Source: Amphibacillus sp. MSJ-3
Lineage (GTDB): Bacteria > Bacillota > Bacilli > Bacillales > Amphibacillaceae
Direction of reading: 5' to 3'
Length of the DNA: 59,695 nucleotides
Assembly: GCF_018919165.1 (NCBI RefSeq)
Contig: NZ_JAHLQM010000014.1
Location: 1-59,695, forward strand
Made by a program: the position numbers and the translations under genes
Part shown: positions 51,103 through 59,695 of the stretch, piece after piece
How positions within the stretch are numbered: position 1 is the stretch's first letter
Layout: every line of letters begins with the position of its first letter
Notes under the pieces: model-generated
Database searches by the model: none
What the model was told of the DNA's origin: nothing
The model's input: only the letters and a program-made list of their open reading frames with translations

Positions 51103-52470
51103 TTACTTTTGCTCTAACGTTATTTGTAATGCTTCCTGAATTGAATCTACCCCTATGACTTGAAGTGACTCTGGAGCTTGCCAACCATCTAAATTTCTAG
51201 CTGGAATGATTGCCCGCTTAAATCCGAGTTTGGCTGCTTCTTGGACTCGCTGTTCAATTCTCGAAACACGGCGGATCTCTCCTGTTAAACCAACCTCACC
51301 TATTAAAACATCATGTGGTAGACATGCTTGGCCTTTAAAACTAGAAGCAATACTGACAGCTACAGCAAGATCAATAGCAGGTTCATCTAATTTTATTCCA
51401 CCCGCAACCTTGACATAAGCATCTTGATTCTGCATTAATAAACCCACTCTTTTTTCCAATACAGCCATTAATAACGGTACCCGATTATGATCTATTCCTG
51501 TTGCCATTCGACGGGCTTGACCAAAACTTGTTGGTGAGATCAATGACTGAATCTCTACCAATACAGGCCGTGTCCCTTCCATTGAGGCAACAACCGTTGA
51601 ACCAGCCACACCTTGTGAACGTTCTTCCAAGAATATTTCCGACGGATTAGTCACCTCTTTCAAACCACTTTCCTTCATTTCAAAAATACCCATTTCGTTT
51701 GTGCTACCAAAGCGATTCTTTACTCCACGTAAAATCCGATAAGTATGATGCCTTTCACCTTCAAAATAAAGAACAGCATCTACCATATGCTCTAGCATAC
51801 GTGGACCAGCAATTGCGCCCTCCTTTGTTACATGACCAACAATAAAGATGGGAATATGCTTTGTTTTAGCAATTCGCATCAATTCACCTGTACATTCACG
51901 AACTTGAGAGACACTTCCTGGTGCACTTGTTACTTCATCCTTAAAAATGGTTTGAATGGAATCGATGACAACAAAAGCTGGATTTAATTGATCAATTTGG
52001 GCTGATATAAGTTGTAGATTTGTTTCTGAGAGAACATATAACTTTTCAGATGTGACACCGAGTCGATCGGCTCTTAATTTTGTTTGACGTGTTGATTCTT
52101 CACCCGATATATAAAGCACAGAGGTTCCATTATTAGCTAATTGATTTGAAATTTGCAACAACAAGGTTGATTTACCTATACCCGGATCACCACCGACAAG
52201 TACTAAAGAACCCGGGACGATCCCACCGCCAAGAACTCGATTTACTTCCGGCATATCTGTCTTCATTCTTGCTTCTTCTGTTGTTTGTATCGCTGTAATC
52301 TTTTCTGGCGACTGACTACTGTCCTGTCCGATTCCAGAATGCTTTGATTTTGTTTTAACAATAATTTCCTCAACAAGGGTATTCCACTGATTACAGCTTG
52401 GGCATTTACCCATCCATTTAAGTGACTCATAGCCACATTCTTGACAAACAAAGGTACTTTTACTTTTAGC
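51103..52470 (-). CDS. radA: DNA repair protein RadA
   Basis: 455 residues from TTG at 52470 ([16 protein letters not shown]), GGAG 8 nt upstream. N-terminal zinc finger C10, C13, C24, C27; RecA-like ATPase with [12 protein letters not shown] and the RadA-specific [15 protein letters not shown]; and a C-terminal Lon-like domain. It promotes branch migration in recombination. In Bacillus disA follows radA; here it does not. Confidence 0.97.
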   Translation of the reverse strand, partial: AKSKSTFVCQECGYESLKWMGKCPSCNQWNTLVEEIIVKTKSKHSGIGQDSSQSPEKITAIQTTEEARMKTDMPEVNRVLGGGIVPGSLVLVGGDPGIGKSTLLLQISNQLANNGTSVLYISGEESTRQTKLRADRLGVTSEKLYVLSETNLQLISAQIDQLNPAFVVIDSIQTIFKDEVTSAPGSVSQVRECTGELMRIAKTKHIPIFIVGHVTKEGAIAGPRMLEHMVDAVLYFEGERHHTYRILRGVKNRFGSTNEMGIFEMKESGLKEVTNPSEIFLEERSQGVAGSTVVASMEGTRPVLVEIQSLISPTSFGQARRMATGIDHNRVPLLMAVLEKRVGLLMQNQDAYVKVAGGIKLDEPAIDLAVAVSIASSFKGQACLPHDVLIGEVGLTGEIRRVSRIEQRVQEAAKLGFKRAIIPARNLDGWQAPESLQVIGVDSIQEALQITLEQK

Positions 52471-52860
52471 CAAAATAACCTCTCCTTTTCTCATTATACT
52501 CTAAAAGGTGAACCTTTAGATTACACGTGAATTAATTCTTTGTGTAAAAATGATGTAAATTTTTCAAATCTATTTCCTAAATCGTTAAGCACATTTTTGT
52601 GAATCGTAAACAAAATAATTCATTAACGATAGCATAACCATCATCAATATCAAAAAATTCATTGCAAAATAACCGTCCCATCTCCGACGCATAGATTTCC
52701 CGTTTAGAACTAGGACTACACATCCAAAGGAAATTAATGGTCTATTAAGAATGGTTATGGATAATCAAATGTCCGAGAGCCCAGTAGGCTTAAATAGGAT
52801 ATTTTATGTTTGTAATATCGGCCTCTTAATCATCCTTCTTGAACGTGCACTTAATAGTAT
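52471..52860. other. Spacer between clpC and radA
   Basis: No supported gene in about 390 bp. A plus-strand frame of 37 codons (52751-52864, NQMSESPVGLNRIFYV and a hydrophobic end) lacks a ribosome site. In relatives clpC and radA are closer together. A promoter for radA must lie here, as clpC ends in a terminator, but no convincing box pair was found. Confidence 0.4.
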
Positions 52861-52861
52861 A

Positions 52862-52908
52862 TGAAAAAGAAAGCGAAAGGTAAAGATTACCTTCCACTTT
52901 CTTATTTG
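52862..52908 (-). terminator. Terminator of the clpC operon
   Basis: AAGAAAGTGGAAGGTAA and TTACCTTTCGCTTTCTT pair with two mismatches and end in TTTTT on the minus strand, right after the clpC stop. Confidence 0.85.
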
Positions 52909-52911
52909 TTA

Positions 52912-55344
52912 TTATTTATTTAAGATAATAAACTTACCGTTACTACTGAGCCCAATACGAATGGTTTCATCTTTTGTAATATCGCCTTTTAGTAAGGCTT
53001 CTGACAGTAAATCTTCAATGTTTTTTTGAATCGCACGACGTAATGGTCGAGCGCCATATTCTGGATCAAATCCATCCTCAGCAATTTTCTCTATGGCTTT
53101 GTTAGATAGGGTAAAGTTAAGCCCTTGACCAGCCAAACGGTTTTGTAGTTGCTTAATCATCAATGTAACGATATCCTTCATATGTTTACGCTCAAGTGAA
53201 TGGAAAACAATCGTTTCATCAATTCTATTTAGGAATTCTGGTCGAAAAGCCTTTTTCAAAGCATCTGTTACCTTCGATTTCATGTTTTTATAATCAATTT
53301 GTTCATCTTGTAAGTTAAAACCAACGTACTTATTAGTTTGTAATTCACTTGCTCCAACATTTGAAGTCATAATTAAAACAGTATTTCTAAAGTCAACAAC
53401 TCTTCCTTTTGAGTCTGTTAAACGTCCATCTTCTAAAACCTGGAGCAAAATATTGAATACCTCTGGATGTGCCTTTTCCATTTCATCCAGTAGAATAACA
53501 GAGTAAGGTTTACTTCGAACTTTTTCAGTTAGTTGGCCGCCTTCCTCATGTCCAACATATCCTGGAGGTGAACCAACGAGTCTTGATGTCGTGTGCTTTT
53601 CCATATACTCCGACATATCGATTCGAATCATTGCATCCTCATCACCAAACATCGCTTCTGCTAAAGCTCGGGCTAATTCTGTTTTCCCAACACCAGTAGG
53701 TCCTAGGAAAATAAAAGAGCCAATCGGACGTTTCGGATCTTTCAAACCTGCTCGGGCGCGACGGATAGCTTTTGAAACAGCAACAACTGCCTCTGATTGT
53801 CCAATTACACGCTCATGTAAAATATTCTCCAAATTTAATAGGCGAGTGGTTTCATCTTTCGTTAATGAATCAATAGGAACACCCGTCCAATTTGAAACAA
53901 CAGATGCAATATCCTCAACAGTTACTTTAGAATCTTCTTGTCCTTGTTTTTCTTCCCATTTCTCTTTCGTCTTATCAAGCTCTTTACGTAGTTTCTGTTC
54001 ACGATCCCGCAATGAAGCAGCTTTTTCAAATTCTTGACTTTGAACAGCCGCATCCTTTTCTTTGCGGATCTCTGTTAAGCTATTTTCAAGCTCCTTCAAA
54101 TTTGTTGGAGCAGTGAAAGAACGTAAGCGTACTTTTGAACCTGCTTCATCAATTAAGTCAATCGCTTTATCTGGTAAAAAGCGATCAGTAATATAGCGGC
54201 TTGATAGATTAACCGCAGCATCAATTGCTTCGTCTGTAATCGTAACACGGTGATGAGCTTCATAACGGTCACGGAGACCTTTTAAAATCTCAATCGACTG
54301 TTCAAGAGTCGGTTCATCCACTTGGATGGGTTGGAATCGACGTTCAAGCGCTGCATCCTTTTCAATATACTTTCTATATTCATCAATTGTTGTCGCACCA
54401 ATACATTGTAATTCTCCACGTGCAAGGGATGGTTTTAAAATATTCGATGCATCAATTGCACCTTCAGCACCACCAGCTCCAATTAATGTATGCAATTCAT
54501 CAATAAAAAGAATCACGTTTCCTGCTTGGCGAATTTCCCCCATTACTTTTTTCAAACGATCTTCAAATTCCCCACGGTATTTTGTTCCTGCAACAACCGT
54601 TCCCATATCTAGTGTCATCACACGCTTATCTCGTAAAGTTTCAGGAACATCGTTATCAACAATCTTTTGTGCTAGGCCTTCCGCTACTGCTGTCTTTCCT
54701 ACACCAGGCTCTCCAATCAAAACTGGATTATTTTTTGTTCGGCGACTAAGCACTTGGATGACTCGTTCAATTTCCTTTTCCCTACCAATTACGGGGTCAA
54801 CATTACCCTCTTTTGCTGTGACTGTTAAATCACGTGCTAAAGAATCAAGGGTTGGTGTGCTAGCAGGGTTATTTGAAGTATGACGTACTTGCCCCTTTCG
54901 AACAGTTTCATTGCTACCTAATAGCTGTAATACTTGTTGACGTGCTCGATTTAAACTTACATCCAGATTATTTAGAACCCTGGCTGCAATTCCTTCACCT
55001 TCCCGAATTAAACCAAGTAATATATGCTCAGTCCCAACATAGGTATGACCTAATTTCCTTGCCTCATCCATAGAAAGTTCAATAACCTTCTTAGCTCTTG
55101 GTGTATAGTGAATCGTTTGTGATGTTTTCTTACCAACACCGATCAAGCTCTCTACCTCTTCTTGAATTTGACTTGTTTCTAAACCTAGTGAATGAAGAGC
55201 TTTGGCTGCAATCCCTTCACCTTCTCGAATTAAACCAAGTAATATATGCTCGGTTCCAATATTATTGTGTCCTAATCGAATTGCTTCTTCCTGGGATAAT
55301 GCTAATACTTTCTGAGCTCTTTCTGTAAACCTTCCAAACATCAT
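52912..55344 (-). CDS. clpC: ATP-dependent Clp protease ATPase subunit ClpC
   Basis: 810 residues. Two N-terminal Clp repeats ([17 protein letters not shown] occurs twice, near 30 and 105), AAA-1 with GEPGVGKTA near 206, the middle UVR-type coiled-coil domain ([17 protein letters not shown]), and AAA-2 with GPTGVGKTE near 545. With ClpP and adaptors such as MecA and McsB it unfolds proteins, including arginine-phosphorylated ones. Last gene of the CtsR-controlled operon; 17 bp after mcsB. Confidence 0.98.
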   Translation of the reverse strand: MMFGRFTERAQKVLALSQEEAIRLGHNNIGTEHILLGLIREGEGIAAKALHSLGLETSQIQEEVESLIGVGKKTSQTIHYTPRAKKVIELSMDEARKLGHTYVGTEHILLGLIREGEGIAARVLNNLDVSLNRARQQVLQLLGSNETVRKGQVRHTSNNPASTPTLDSLARDLTVTAKEGNVDPVIGREKEIERVIQVLSRRTKNNPVLIGEPGVGKTAVAEGLAQKIVDNDVPETLRDKRVMTLDMGTVVAGTKYRGEFEDRLKKVMGEIRQAGNVILFIDELHTLIGAGGAEGAIDASNILKPSLARGELQCIGATTIDEYRKYIEKDAALERRFQPIQVDEPTLEQSIEILKGLRDRYEAHHRVTITDEAIDAAVNLSSRYITDRFLPDKAIDLIDEAGSKVRLRSFTAPTNLKELENSLTEIRKEKDAAVQSQEFEKAASLRDREQKLRKELDKTKEKWEEKQGQEDSKVTVEDIASVVSNWTGVPIDSLTKDETTRLLNLENILHERVIGQSEAVVAVSKAIRRARAGLKDPKRPIGSFIFLGPTGVGKTELARALAEAMFGDEDAMIRIDMSEYMEKHTTSRLVGSPPGYVGHEEGGQLTEKVRSKPYSVILLDEMEKAHPEVFNILLQVLEDGRLTDSKGRVVDFRNTVLIMTSNVGASELQTNKYVGFNLQDEQIDYKNMKSKVTDALKKAFRPEFLNRIDETIVFHSLERKHMKDIVTLMIKQLQNRLAGQGLNFTLSNKAIEKIAEDGFDPEYGARPLRRAIQKNIEDLLSEALLKGDITKDETIRIGLSSNGKFIILNK

Positions 55345-55361
55345 CTTATTATTTTCCTCCC

Positions 55362-56429
55362 TTACTTGTCTTCTAATCGTAAACGCTCTCGAATAATCAT
55401 GGCACGCTTAATATCTCGTTGTTCTGGTGTTAATGTTTCTTGAGCATATTGTTGTAAAAAACCGGGCTGGGTTAAAACCATTAATTCACTTAGTATTGCT
55501 GTTGATAAATTTTTAATGTAACCAATATCAATTGCTAATCTTAAATCGGATAAACATTTGGCAGCCTCTTTGGATTCAATAATTCTACTATATTTTAAGA
55601 TACCATAAGATCGGAAAATTCGATCCTCTAAGCGGAGGCCTGACTTCTCAACTAAAAACTCCCTTGCATATCGCTCTTGATCAATTAATTGTTCAACTAC
55701 GCTATGAAGATCATCAATGATATCTTGTTCTGTTCGTCCTAATGTTACCTGATTTGAGATTTGATAAATATTACCGGCCGCTTCACTTCCTTCACCATAT
55801 ATCCCTCTAACTACAAGGCCCAATTGATTAATAGCCGGAATCATTTTTCTCACCTTACCAGTTAAGGTTAAAGCCGGTAAATGCATCATCACCGATGCCC
55901 TAAGCCCCGTTCCAACATTAGTGGGACAACTTGTTAAATAACCATGATCCTCATCAAAGGCATAATCAATTTTCTCTTCTAACCAATCATCAAACTTAAA
56001 GGCCTCTTCAAGAGCCCGATCCAATTGCAAGCCAGGAAAGTATAATTGTAAGCGAATATGATCTTCCTCATTTACCATTAAAGAAACTTGTTCATTTTTA
56101 GAAAGTAATACACCACTTTCTTTTTGTCGTTCTACCAGAAATGGGCTAATCAAGTGCTTCTCTACTAAAACCTGCTTTTCTAAAGGTTGTAAATCCTCCA
56201 TCGCAAAATACTCGAGATTCTTATATTGCTCAAATGATTGATGATTAAAATGCTCTTTAATCCAATTAGTCACGATTTTAAGCTTTTCATCTTCAGCCAT
56301 TAATGGAAAAGGCACATCAGTAAAATTACGAGCTAATCGAAGACGTGTACTTAAAACAATATCGTGATCAGGTCCTTCCTCTTGCATCCAAGGGCTGATT
56401 GCTTTATCAATAAAAGATTGTAATGACAT
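55362..56429 (-). CDS. mcsB: Protein-arginine kinase McsB
   Basis: 355 residues, related to phosphagen kinases. It phosphorylates arginines, marking proteins (including CtsR) for Clp[20 protein letters not shown] near 25-42 and the catalytic-domain blocks [20 protein letters not shown] and [10 protein letters not shown] are intact; the C-terminal [16 protein letters not shown] is conserved. ATG overlaps the mcsA stop (TAATG), so the two are coupled and McsA, its activator, is made together. Confidence 0.97.
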   Translation of the reverse strand: MSLQSFIDKAISPWMQEEGPDHDIVLSTRLRLARNFTDVPFPLMAEDEKLKIVTNWIKEHFNHQSFEQYKNLEYFAMEDLQPLEKQVLVEKHLISPFLVERQKESGVLLSKNEQVSLMVNEEDHIRLQLYFPGLQLDRALEEAFKFDDWLEEKIDYAFDEDHGYLTSCPTNVGTGLRASVMMHLPALTLTGKVRKMIPAINQLGLVVRGIYGEGSEAAGNIYQISNQVTLGRTEQDIIDDLHSVVEQLIDQERYAREFLVEKSGLRLEDRIFRSYGILKYSRIIESKEAAKCLSDLRLAIDIGYIKNLSTAILSELMVLTQPGFLQQYAQETLTPEQRDIKRAMIIRERLRLEDK

Positions 56430-56971
56430 TAAATTTCATCTCCTTGTTCGTGAGAAGATTCACTTTTTTGTTCTAGTTCTTTTATTTTATCCCTTACTTT
56501 CGCAGCATCTTCAAATCTCTCTTCTATAATAAGTTGCTGTAATTGATCACGATAATCTTGAATTAAGCGCTTATGACGTAAGTGAACATGTTGTCTATTT
56601 GGTATTTTCCCAATATGTTTTGTATTTCCACCGTGGACTCTTTTGAAAATGGGGTCGAGATAGTCACTAAATGTTTGATAACATTGAGAGCAGCCAAATT
56701 TCCCCGTTTGGGAAAATTGTTGATAGGTCATATGACAACGCGGACATGTTTGTTCATTATGCTTAGTTTCTGTTGTCTTTGCCGTAGAATTGGAATAATT
56801 ATGAAATAATCCTGTTAATAAATCATGAATTGTATATTGTTCTTCATTAGAATCTAAATTACCATTCTCTTTTGCGCATTGGGGACAAAGATGTACTTCA
56901 GTTTTTTTACCATTAATATAGTTTGTTAAGTGTAAAGTAGCTGCTCGCTGTTGACAAATTTCACACTTCAT
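56429..56971 (-). CDS. mcsA: McsA, zinc-binding activator of McsB
   Basis: 180 residues with four CXXC pairs: C3/C6, C29/C32 (CPQC), CPRC and CSQC, then a UVR motif near 137-170 ([20 protein letters not shown]). It activates McsB and helps relieve CtsR repression in stress. Second gene of the operon, 29 bp after ctsR, with GGAGG upstream. Confidence 0.96.
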   Translation of the reverse strand: MKCEICQQRAATLHLTNYINGKKTEVHLCPQCAKENGNLDSNEEQYTIHDLLTGLFHNYSNSTAKTTETKHNEQTCPRCHMTYQQFSQTGKFGCSQCYQTFSDYLDPIFKRVHGGNTKHIGKIPNRQHVHLRHKRLIQDYRDQLQQLIIEERFEDAAKVRDKIKELEQKSESSHEQGDEI

Positions 56972-57000
56972 TTAGGACTCCTCCTTATGGTTTGGAAAAT

Positions 57001-57462
57001 TTAGTTATACTTTAAAGATCTTAACATAGCAACTAAAATTCGTGATCTCAACTCATCGCGAAGAGGAACTTGTAAAGCTAATACTTCTCTATTAATTGCA
57101 CTAATCATTAGCTTTGCTTCTCCAATCGAAATATATTCTGATTCAAGCAAGCGTTCAATTACAGCCACCGCCATTTGTTGAGTTACCTCTGGACTAACTA
57201 AATCGATCAATTCATCAATTAATACATTTCTATTGTTAGTGACCATTCTTTGAATCCGGATATAGCCCCCGCCACCACGTTTACTCTCAACATGATAACC
57301 TCTTTCTGGTGTAAACCTTGTATTAATCACATAATTAATTTGAGAAGGTACGCAAGAGAATTGATCAGCAATTTCACTACGTTTAATTTCAATCATATTA
57401 TGTTTATTGCTTTCAATGATTTGTTTTAAATGTGCTTCAATTATGTCTGAGATATTTCGCAT
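57001..57462 (-). CDS. ctsR: Transcriptional repressor CtsR
   Basis: 153 residues from MRNISDIIEAHLKQ (GGAGG 8 nt upstream); a longer open frame just translates the operator. Winged helix-turn-helix in the N-terminal half, the conserved glycine-rich wing loop RGGGGYIRI near 63-71 (the heat sensor), and a C-terminal dimer domain. It represses clp genes, binding the operator directly before its own gene. Confidence 0.97.
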   Translation of the reverse strand: MRNISDIIEAHLKQIIESNKHNMIEIKRSEIADQFSCVPSQINYVINTRFTPERGYHVESKRGGGGYIRIQRMVTNNRNVLIDELIDLVSPEVTQQMAVAVIERLLESEYISIGEAKLMISAINREVLALQVPLRDELRSRILVAMLRSLKYN

Positions 57463-57485
57463 CTCTCCCTCTCCTCCTAATTGAC

Positions 57486-57502
57486 TTTGACTATATTTGA
57501 CT
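57486..57502 (-). promoter_or_regulatory. CtsR operator
   Basis: AGTCAAA-TAT-AGTCAAA on the minus strand, an exact match to the tandem heptad recognised by CtsR, followed at once by a further GTCAA (57481-57485). It lies between the -10 box and the ctsR ribosome site. Confidence 0.95.
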
Positions 57503-57510
57503 ATAACCAT

Positions 57511-57539
57511 ATTTTATACTGCACTAGCCCAAGTTGCAA
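57511..57539 (-). promoter_or_regulatory. Promoter of ctsR-mcsA-mcsB-clpC
   Basis: TTGCAA (57534-57539), 17 bp, TAAAAT (57511-57516) on the minus strand. It lies inside the 89-bp gap after the mgtC-like gene; the CtsR heptads start 8 bp downstream. Confidence 0.65.
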
Positions 57540-57551
57540 CCATTAATCTTA

Positions 57552-58238
57552 TTAAATCCCTTTTACCTGCTCTACCTGATCGATTTTTAATAAATCGCAA
57601 TATATATCTTCTATAACAATATTCCCATCCATTAATATTTCAGCAAAGATGATCATTCCATTACCCTCTGTTTTTTCAAAGTGGATGTCCTTGATGACAA
57701 CATCATATGAATTAAACTGTGATAAAATTTCATCAACAAAAGAGGCATCCTTTATCGCAATTTCGATATTTTTGCGATCTCCTCCTTTTGCAAATACTCT
57801 CTCGATATTATTAAGAAAAACTAAACTAACGAAAATAATAATGGTTGTTAGAATAGCGATATCGATCATACCGACACCAACGACTAAACCTAACCCTGCA
57901 ACTGCCCAAATTGATGCCGCTGTTGTCAATCCTTTAACAGTTACACCATTCACAATAATTGTCCCCGCTCCTAAAAAACCGATCCCGCTGATCACATAGG
58001 ATGGAATCCTAGCCGGGTCAAATCTTACGACTTCTGGAAATGTATCAAAATATCGATCAAATCCATATAAGGACATAAGCATCATTAAGCAGGAACTAAC
58101 TCCAACAAGAATGTGTGTTCTGAATCCAGCTGAATGGCGATTTATTTCGCGTTCAAAACCTATTATACCCGATAAGACTAAAGCTAATAATAACCTTGTA
58201 CTCATAATGATAAATTCTGAATCAAAAATTGCAGTCAT
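57552..58238 (-). CDS. MgtC/SapB family membrane protein
   Basis: 228 residues. The N-terminal 140 residues hold about four to five helices with the family marker GFEREINRHSAGFRTHILVG (23-42) and GIGFLGAGTIIVNGVTVKGLT. A C-terminal ACT-like soluble domain of about 80 residues follows. MgtC relatives affect magnesium limitation survival and inhibit F-type ATP synthase in Salmonella; the role in Bacilli is unclear. The ribosome site is weak. It lies head-to-tail just upstream of ctsR without a visible terminator between, so some readthrough into the heat-shock operon is possible. Confidence 0.85.
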   Translation of the reverse strand: MTAIFDSEFIIMSTRLLLALVLSGIIGFEREINRHSAGFRTHILVGVSSCLMMLMSLYGFDRYFDTFPEVVRFDPARIPSYVISGIGFLGAGTIIVNGVTVKGLTTAASIWAVAGLGLVVGVGMIDIAILTTIIIFVSLVFLNNIERVFAKGGDRKNIEIAIKDASFVDEILSQFNSYDVVIKDIHFEKTEGNGMIIFAEILMDGNIVIEDIYCDLLKIDQVEQVKGI

Positions 58239-58463
58239 TTTTTCACTTCACTTTACATTAATTTCATTCCACTTTAACTCACTCTTAAACTTCATGTTCA
58301 AAATTTATTGAACAAGCTTAAATTTAATTATGGTGGTAACCAACAATAAAGAACTAATCTACTCCTTCAGTAATGCTTTCAGCAAGGCGATTAACCATTG
58401 TTTCAGTGTTGGATTTGGCTCCAATGAATTTTCACTTTATTACTAGTATATAGTTTATTATTA

Positions 58464-58505
58464 AGAAAAATAAATAGATCACCATAATGGAGATCTATTT
58501 ATTTG
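58464..58505 (-). terminator. Terminator of the DegV-family gene
   Basis: AAATAAATAGATC and GATCTATTTATTT are exact 13-bp arms around an 11-nt loop, followed by TTCTT on the minus strand, just past the stop. Confidence 0.85.
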
Positions 58506-58511
58506 ACATGC

Positions 58512-59354
58512 TTATTCTTTTAACCATGAAATTGCCATTGTTCCATGACCAGCATGTATTCCCGCAACAGGCACAAGTGGTTCAACCTTAATTTTTAAAT
58601 TTTCATGTAGTTTTATTAATTCATCTTTCCACTGATTAGCTACTTCTTTAGCACCGGCATGCATGATACCCAATTCTTTGATATCACCTTTTTTATAGAC
58701 CTCTTCAATCTTTTGAAATAAGTGCTGCACTGCTTTTTTCTGACTTCTAATTTTACTTTCAACAACAACTTTACCATTATCAAATTGGAGAATTAAATTT
58801 ATATTTAATAAATTTGCAAAGACGGCTTGGGTGGTACTTACACGACCACTACGCTTCATTTGTTCGAAGCTTTTTGGTAATAAGTACATTTCCGCTTTTT
58901 CTGGATATGTTTTTAGCTTAGCAATTATATCCTGATAAGACATCCCTTCTTGCTCCATCTTAATTCCGTTTTTAATCATTTTACCAAGTGCATATGAACC
59001 CATTTTAGAATCTATGACTTCTACAGGGAAACCTTCCATTTTAGCTGCACTCATTGAACTTTGATATGTGCCCGTTAACTGACTAGATGCGTGGATCGCA
59101 ATTCCCAATTCATATTCATTTTTTAATCTTTTATATAATTCAACAAATTCCCCAAAAGGAGGTTGGCTTGTTTTTGCTCCCTCACCATGTTCCTTCAATA
59201 ATTCATAAATTTTATCTTTACTAATATCAATATCTTCTCGATAAGAAATATTATTTATTATTACAATCATTGGTAGTACAAAGATGTTATTTTGTTCAAT
59301 AAACTCTTGTGACAATCCACATGTACTGTCTGTTATCCAAGCAATTTTTTTCAC
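58512..59354 (-). CDS. DegV family fatty-acid-binding protein
   Basis: 280 residues from a GTG start at 59354 (MKKIAWITDSTCGLSQEF), with AAAGGAGT 7 nt upstream. Two-domain DegV fold; TDSTCGLS at the N-terminus and the HASSQLTGTYQS segment match the lipid-binding family, whose FakB members present fatty acids to the kinase FakA. The acyl specificity cannot be read here. It stands alone between the rRNA terminator and its own terminator. Confidence 0.88.
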   Translation of the reverse strand: MKKIAWITDSTCGLSQEFIEQNNIFVLPMIVIINNISYREDIDISKDKIYELLKEHGEGAKTSQPPFGEFVELYKRLKNEYELGIAIHASSQLTGTYQSSMSAAKMEGFPVEVIDSKMGSYALGKMIKNGIKMEQEGMSYQDIIAKLKTYPEKAEMYLLPKSFEQMKRSGRVSTTQAVFANLLNINLILQFDNGKVVVESKIRSQKKAVQHLFQKIEEVYKKGDIKELGIMHAGAKEVANQWKDELIKLHENLKIKVEPLVPVAGIHAGHGTMAISWLKE

Positions 59355-59478
59355 GTGAAAGACTCCTTTTAATCTCAATTGATTTCTCGGTACTAGTAAC
59401 TAACTATAACATAATTCAAGCTAATATTGTAGTTATTTCATCTACTATATATCGTCAATTAGTTAATCAATGTTAAAA

Positions 59479-59552
59479 ATAAAAAAGTCCCAAGACTTTT
59501 TTAAAATATCCTCTGCTAAGAGTTATATTTTATTACTGTCTTGAGACTTTTA
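59479..59552 (-). terminator. Terminator of the rRNA operon
   Basis: AAAAGTCTCAAGAC (59538-59551) pairs with GTCTTGGGACTTTT (59483-59496, one G-T) across a 41-nt interior, followed by TT and ATTTTT on the minus strand. Confidence 0.8.
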
Positions 59553-59555
59553 ATT

Positions 59556-59668
59556 GCTTAGCGACGTCCTACTCTCGCAGGGAAAACCCAACTACCATCG
59601 GCGCTGAAGAGCTTAACTGCTGTGTTCGGTATGGGAACAGGTGTGACCTCTTCGCTATTGTCACTAAA
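59556..59668 (-). rRNA. rrf: 5S ribosomal RNA
   Basis: On the minus strand the sequence from TTTAGTGACAATAGCGAAG through CCGTTCC-type loop (CCTGTTCCCATACCGAACAC) and AAGCTCTTCAGCGCCGATGG to GTAGGACGTCGCTAAGC is a complete 5S rRNA; ends were set by pairing of TTAGTGAC with GTCGCTAAG. 23S rRNA should begin just outside the right edge. rRNA next to ctsR matches the Bacillus order. Confidence 0.96.
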
Positions 59669-59695
59669 TCATGATCTTCAATTGTTCAGGTTATA

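Noticed and set aside
53591-54037. Plus-strand 148-codon open frame opposite clpC
   Set aside because: Antisense shadow with no ribosome site or recognisable protein features.
54326-54883. Plus-strand 185-codon open frame opposite clpC
   Set aside because: Antisense to a conserved gene; composition mirrors clpC codons, and no ribosome site is present.
57463-57510. Longer ctsR start
   Set aside because: The added codons are simply the translated CtsR operator and ribosome site.
57649-57999. Plus-strand 116-codon frame opposite the MgtC-family gene
   Set aside because: Mirror of the membrane-protein codons, without a ribosome site.

Overview
The window is a low-GC Firmicutes (Bacillaceae-type) chromosome segment. 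It carries, almost entirely on the minus strand, the conserved block that in Bacillus subtilis runs from an rRNA operon through ctsR to rplM-rpsI. Evidence for the group: the ctsR-mcsA-mcsB-clpC order with a perfect CtsR operator, sigH next to rpmG-secE-nusG, a tRNA-Cys T-box before cysE-cysS, an L10 leader, ecfA1-ecfA2-ecfT-truA before rplM-rpsI, many strong GGAGG ribosome binding sites with GTG/TTG starts, and sigma-A promoters. Some parts usual for Bacillaceae are missing: disA (between radA and yacL), ispD-ispF (between yacL and gltX), map (between adk and infA) and the KOW-domain gene next to infA, which survives only as a broken remnant. The genus cannot be fixed from the sequence alone; a fermentative or reduced relative of the Bacillaceae would fit.

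Layout in transcription order, right to left. (1) 59.7-57.5 kb: 5S rRNA and its terminator, a DegV-family protein, an MgtC-family membrane protein. (2) 57.5-49.9 kb: heat-shock operon ctsR-mcsA-mcsB-clpC, then radA and the PIN/TRAM membrane protein YacL. (3) 49.7-43.2 kb: gltX; the Cys T-box controlling cysE-cysS-mrnC-rlmB-rae1; sigH. (4) 43.2-30.4 kb: rpmG-secE-nusG, rplK-rplA, rplJ-rplL, an RsmC-like methyltransferase, rpoB-rpoC, rplGB. This part is divided by promoters and intrinsic terminators, including one 36 nt before the nusG start. (5) 30.3-10.8 kb: rpsL-rpsG-fusA-tuf, then the S10-spc-alpha ribosomal protein superoperon from rpsJ to rplQ with secY and adk. (6) 10.3-6.0 kb: energy-coupling factor (ECF) vitamin transporter core, truA, rplM-rpsI, ending at a good terminator.

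Left of about 6.0 kb the region is accessory and decaying. It holds a field of frameshifted fragments (5.06-5.98 kb), one intact plus-strand membrane protein, a GH4 alpha-galactosidase (melA-type) pseudogene with a GGA-to-TGA stop, a near-perfect 60-bp hairpin repeat at the end of a truncated open frame, an AT-rich EcsAB-like ABC transporter pair, and the first quarter of a CurA/leukotriene-B4-reductase-type oxidoreductase that keeps its promoter and a 29-bp palindromic operator.

How it works together: most genes build or regulate the translation and transcription machinery. Several leaders appear to let a product control its own mRNA: the L10 leader with attenuator, a probable L13 leader, candidate L1 sites before both rplK and rplA that copy a 23S rRNA L1-stalk motif, and possible NusG feedback at a terminator in front of nusG. 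No clearly new multi-gene system was seen. The best leads are these regulatory architectures, the gene-loss pattern at otherwise fixed positions, and the unassigned ABC transporter locus.
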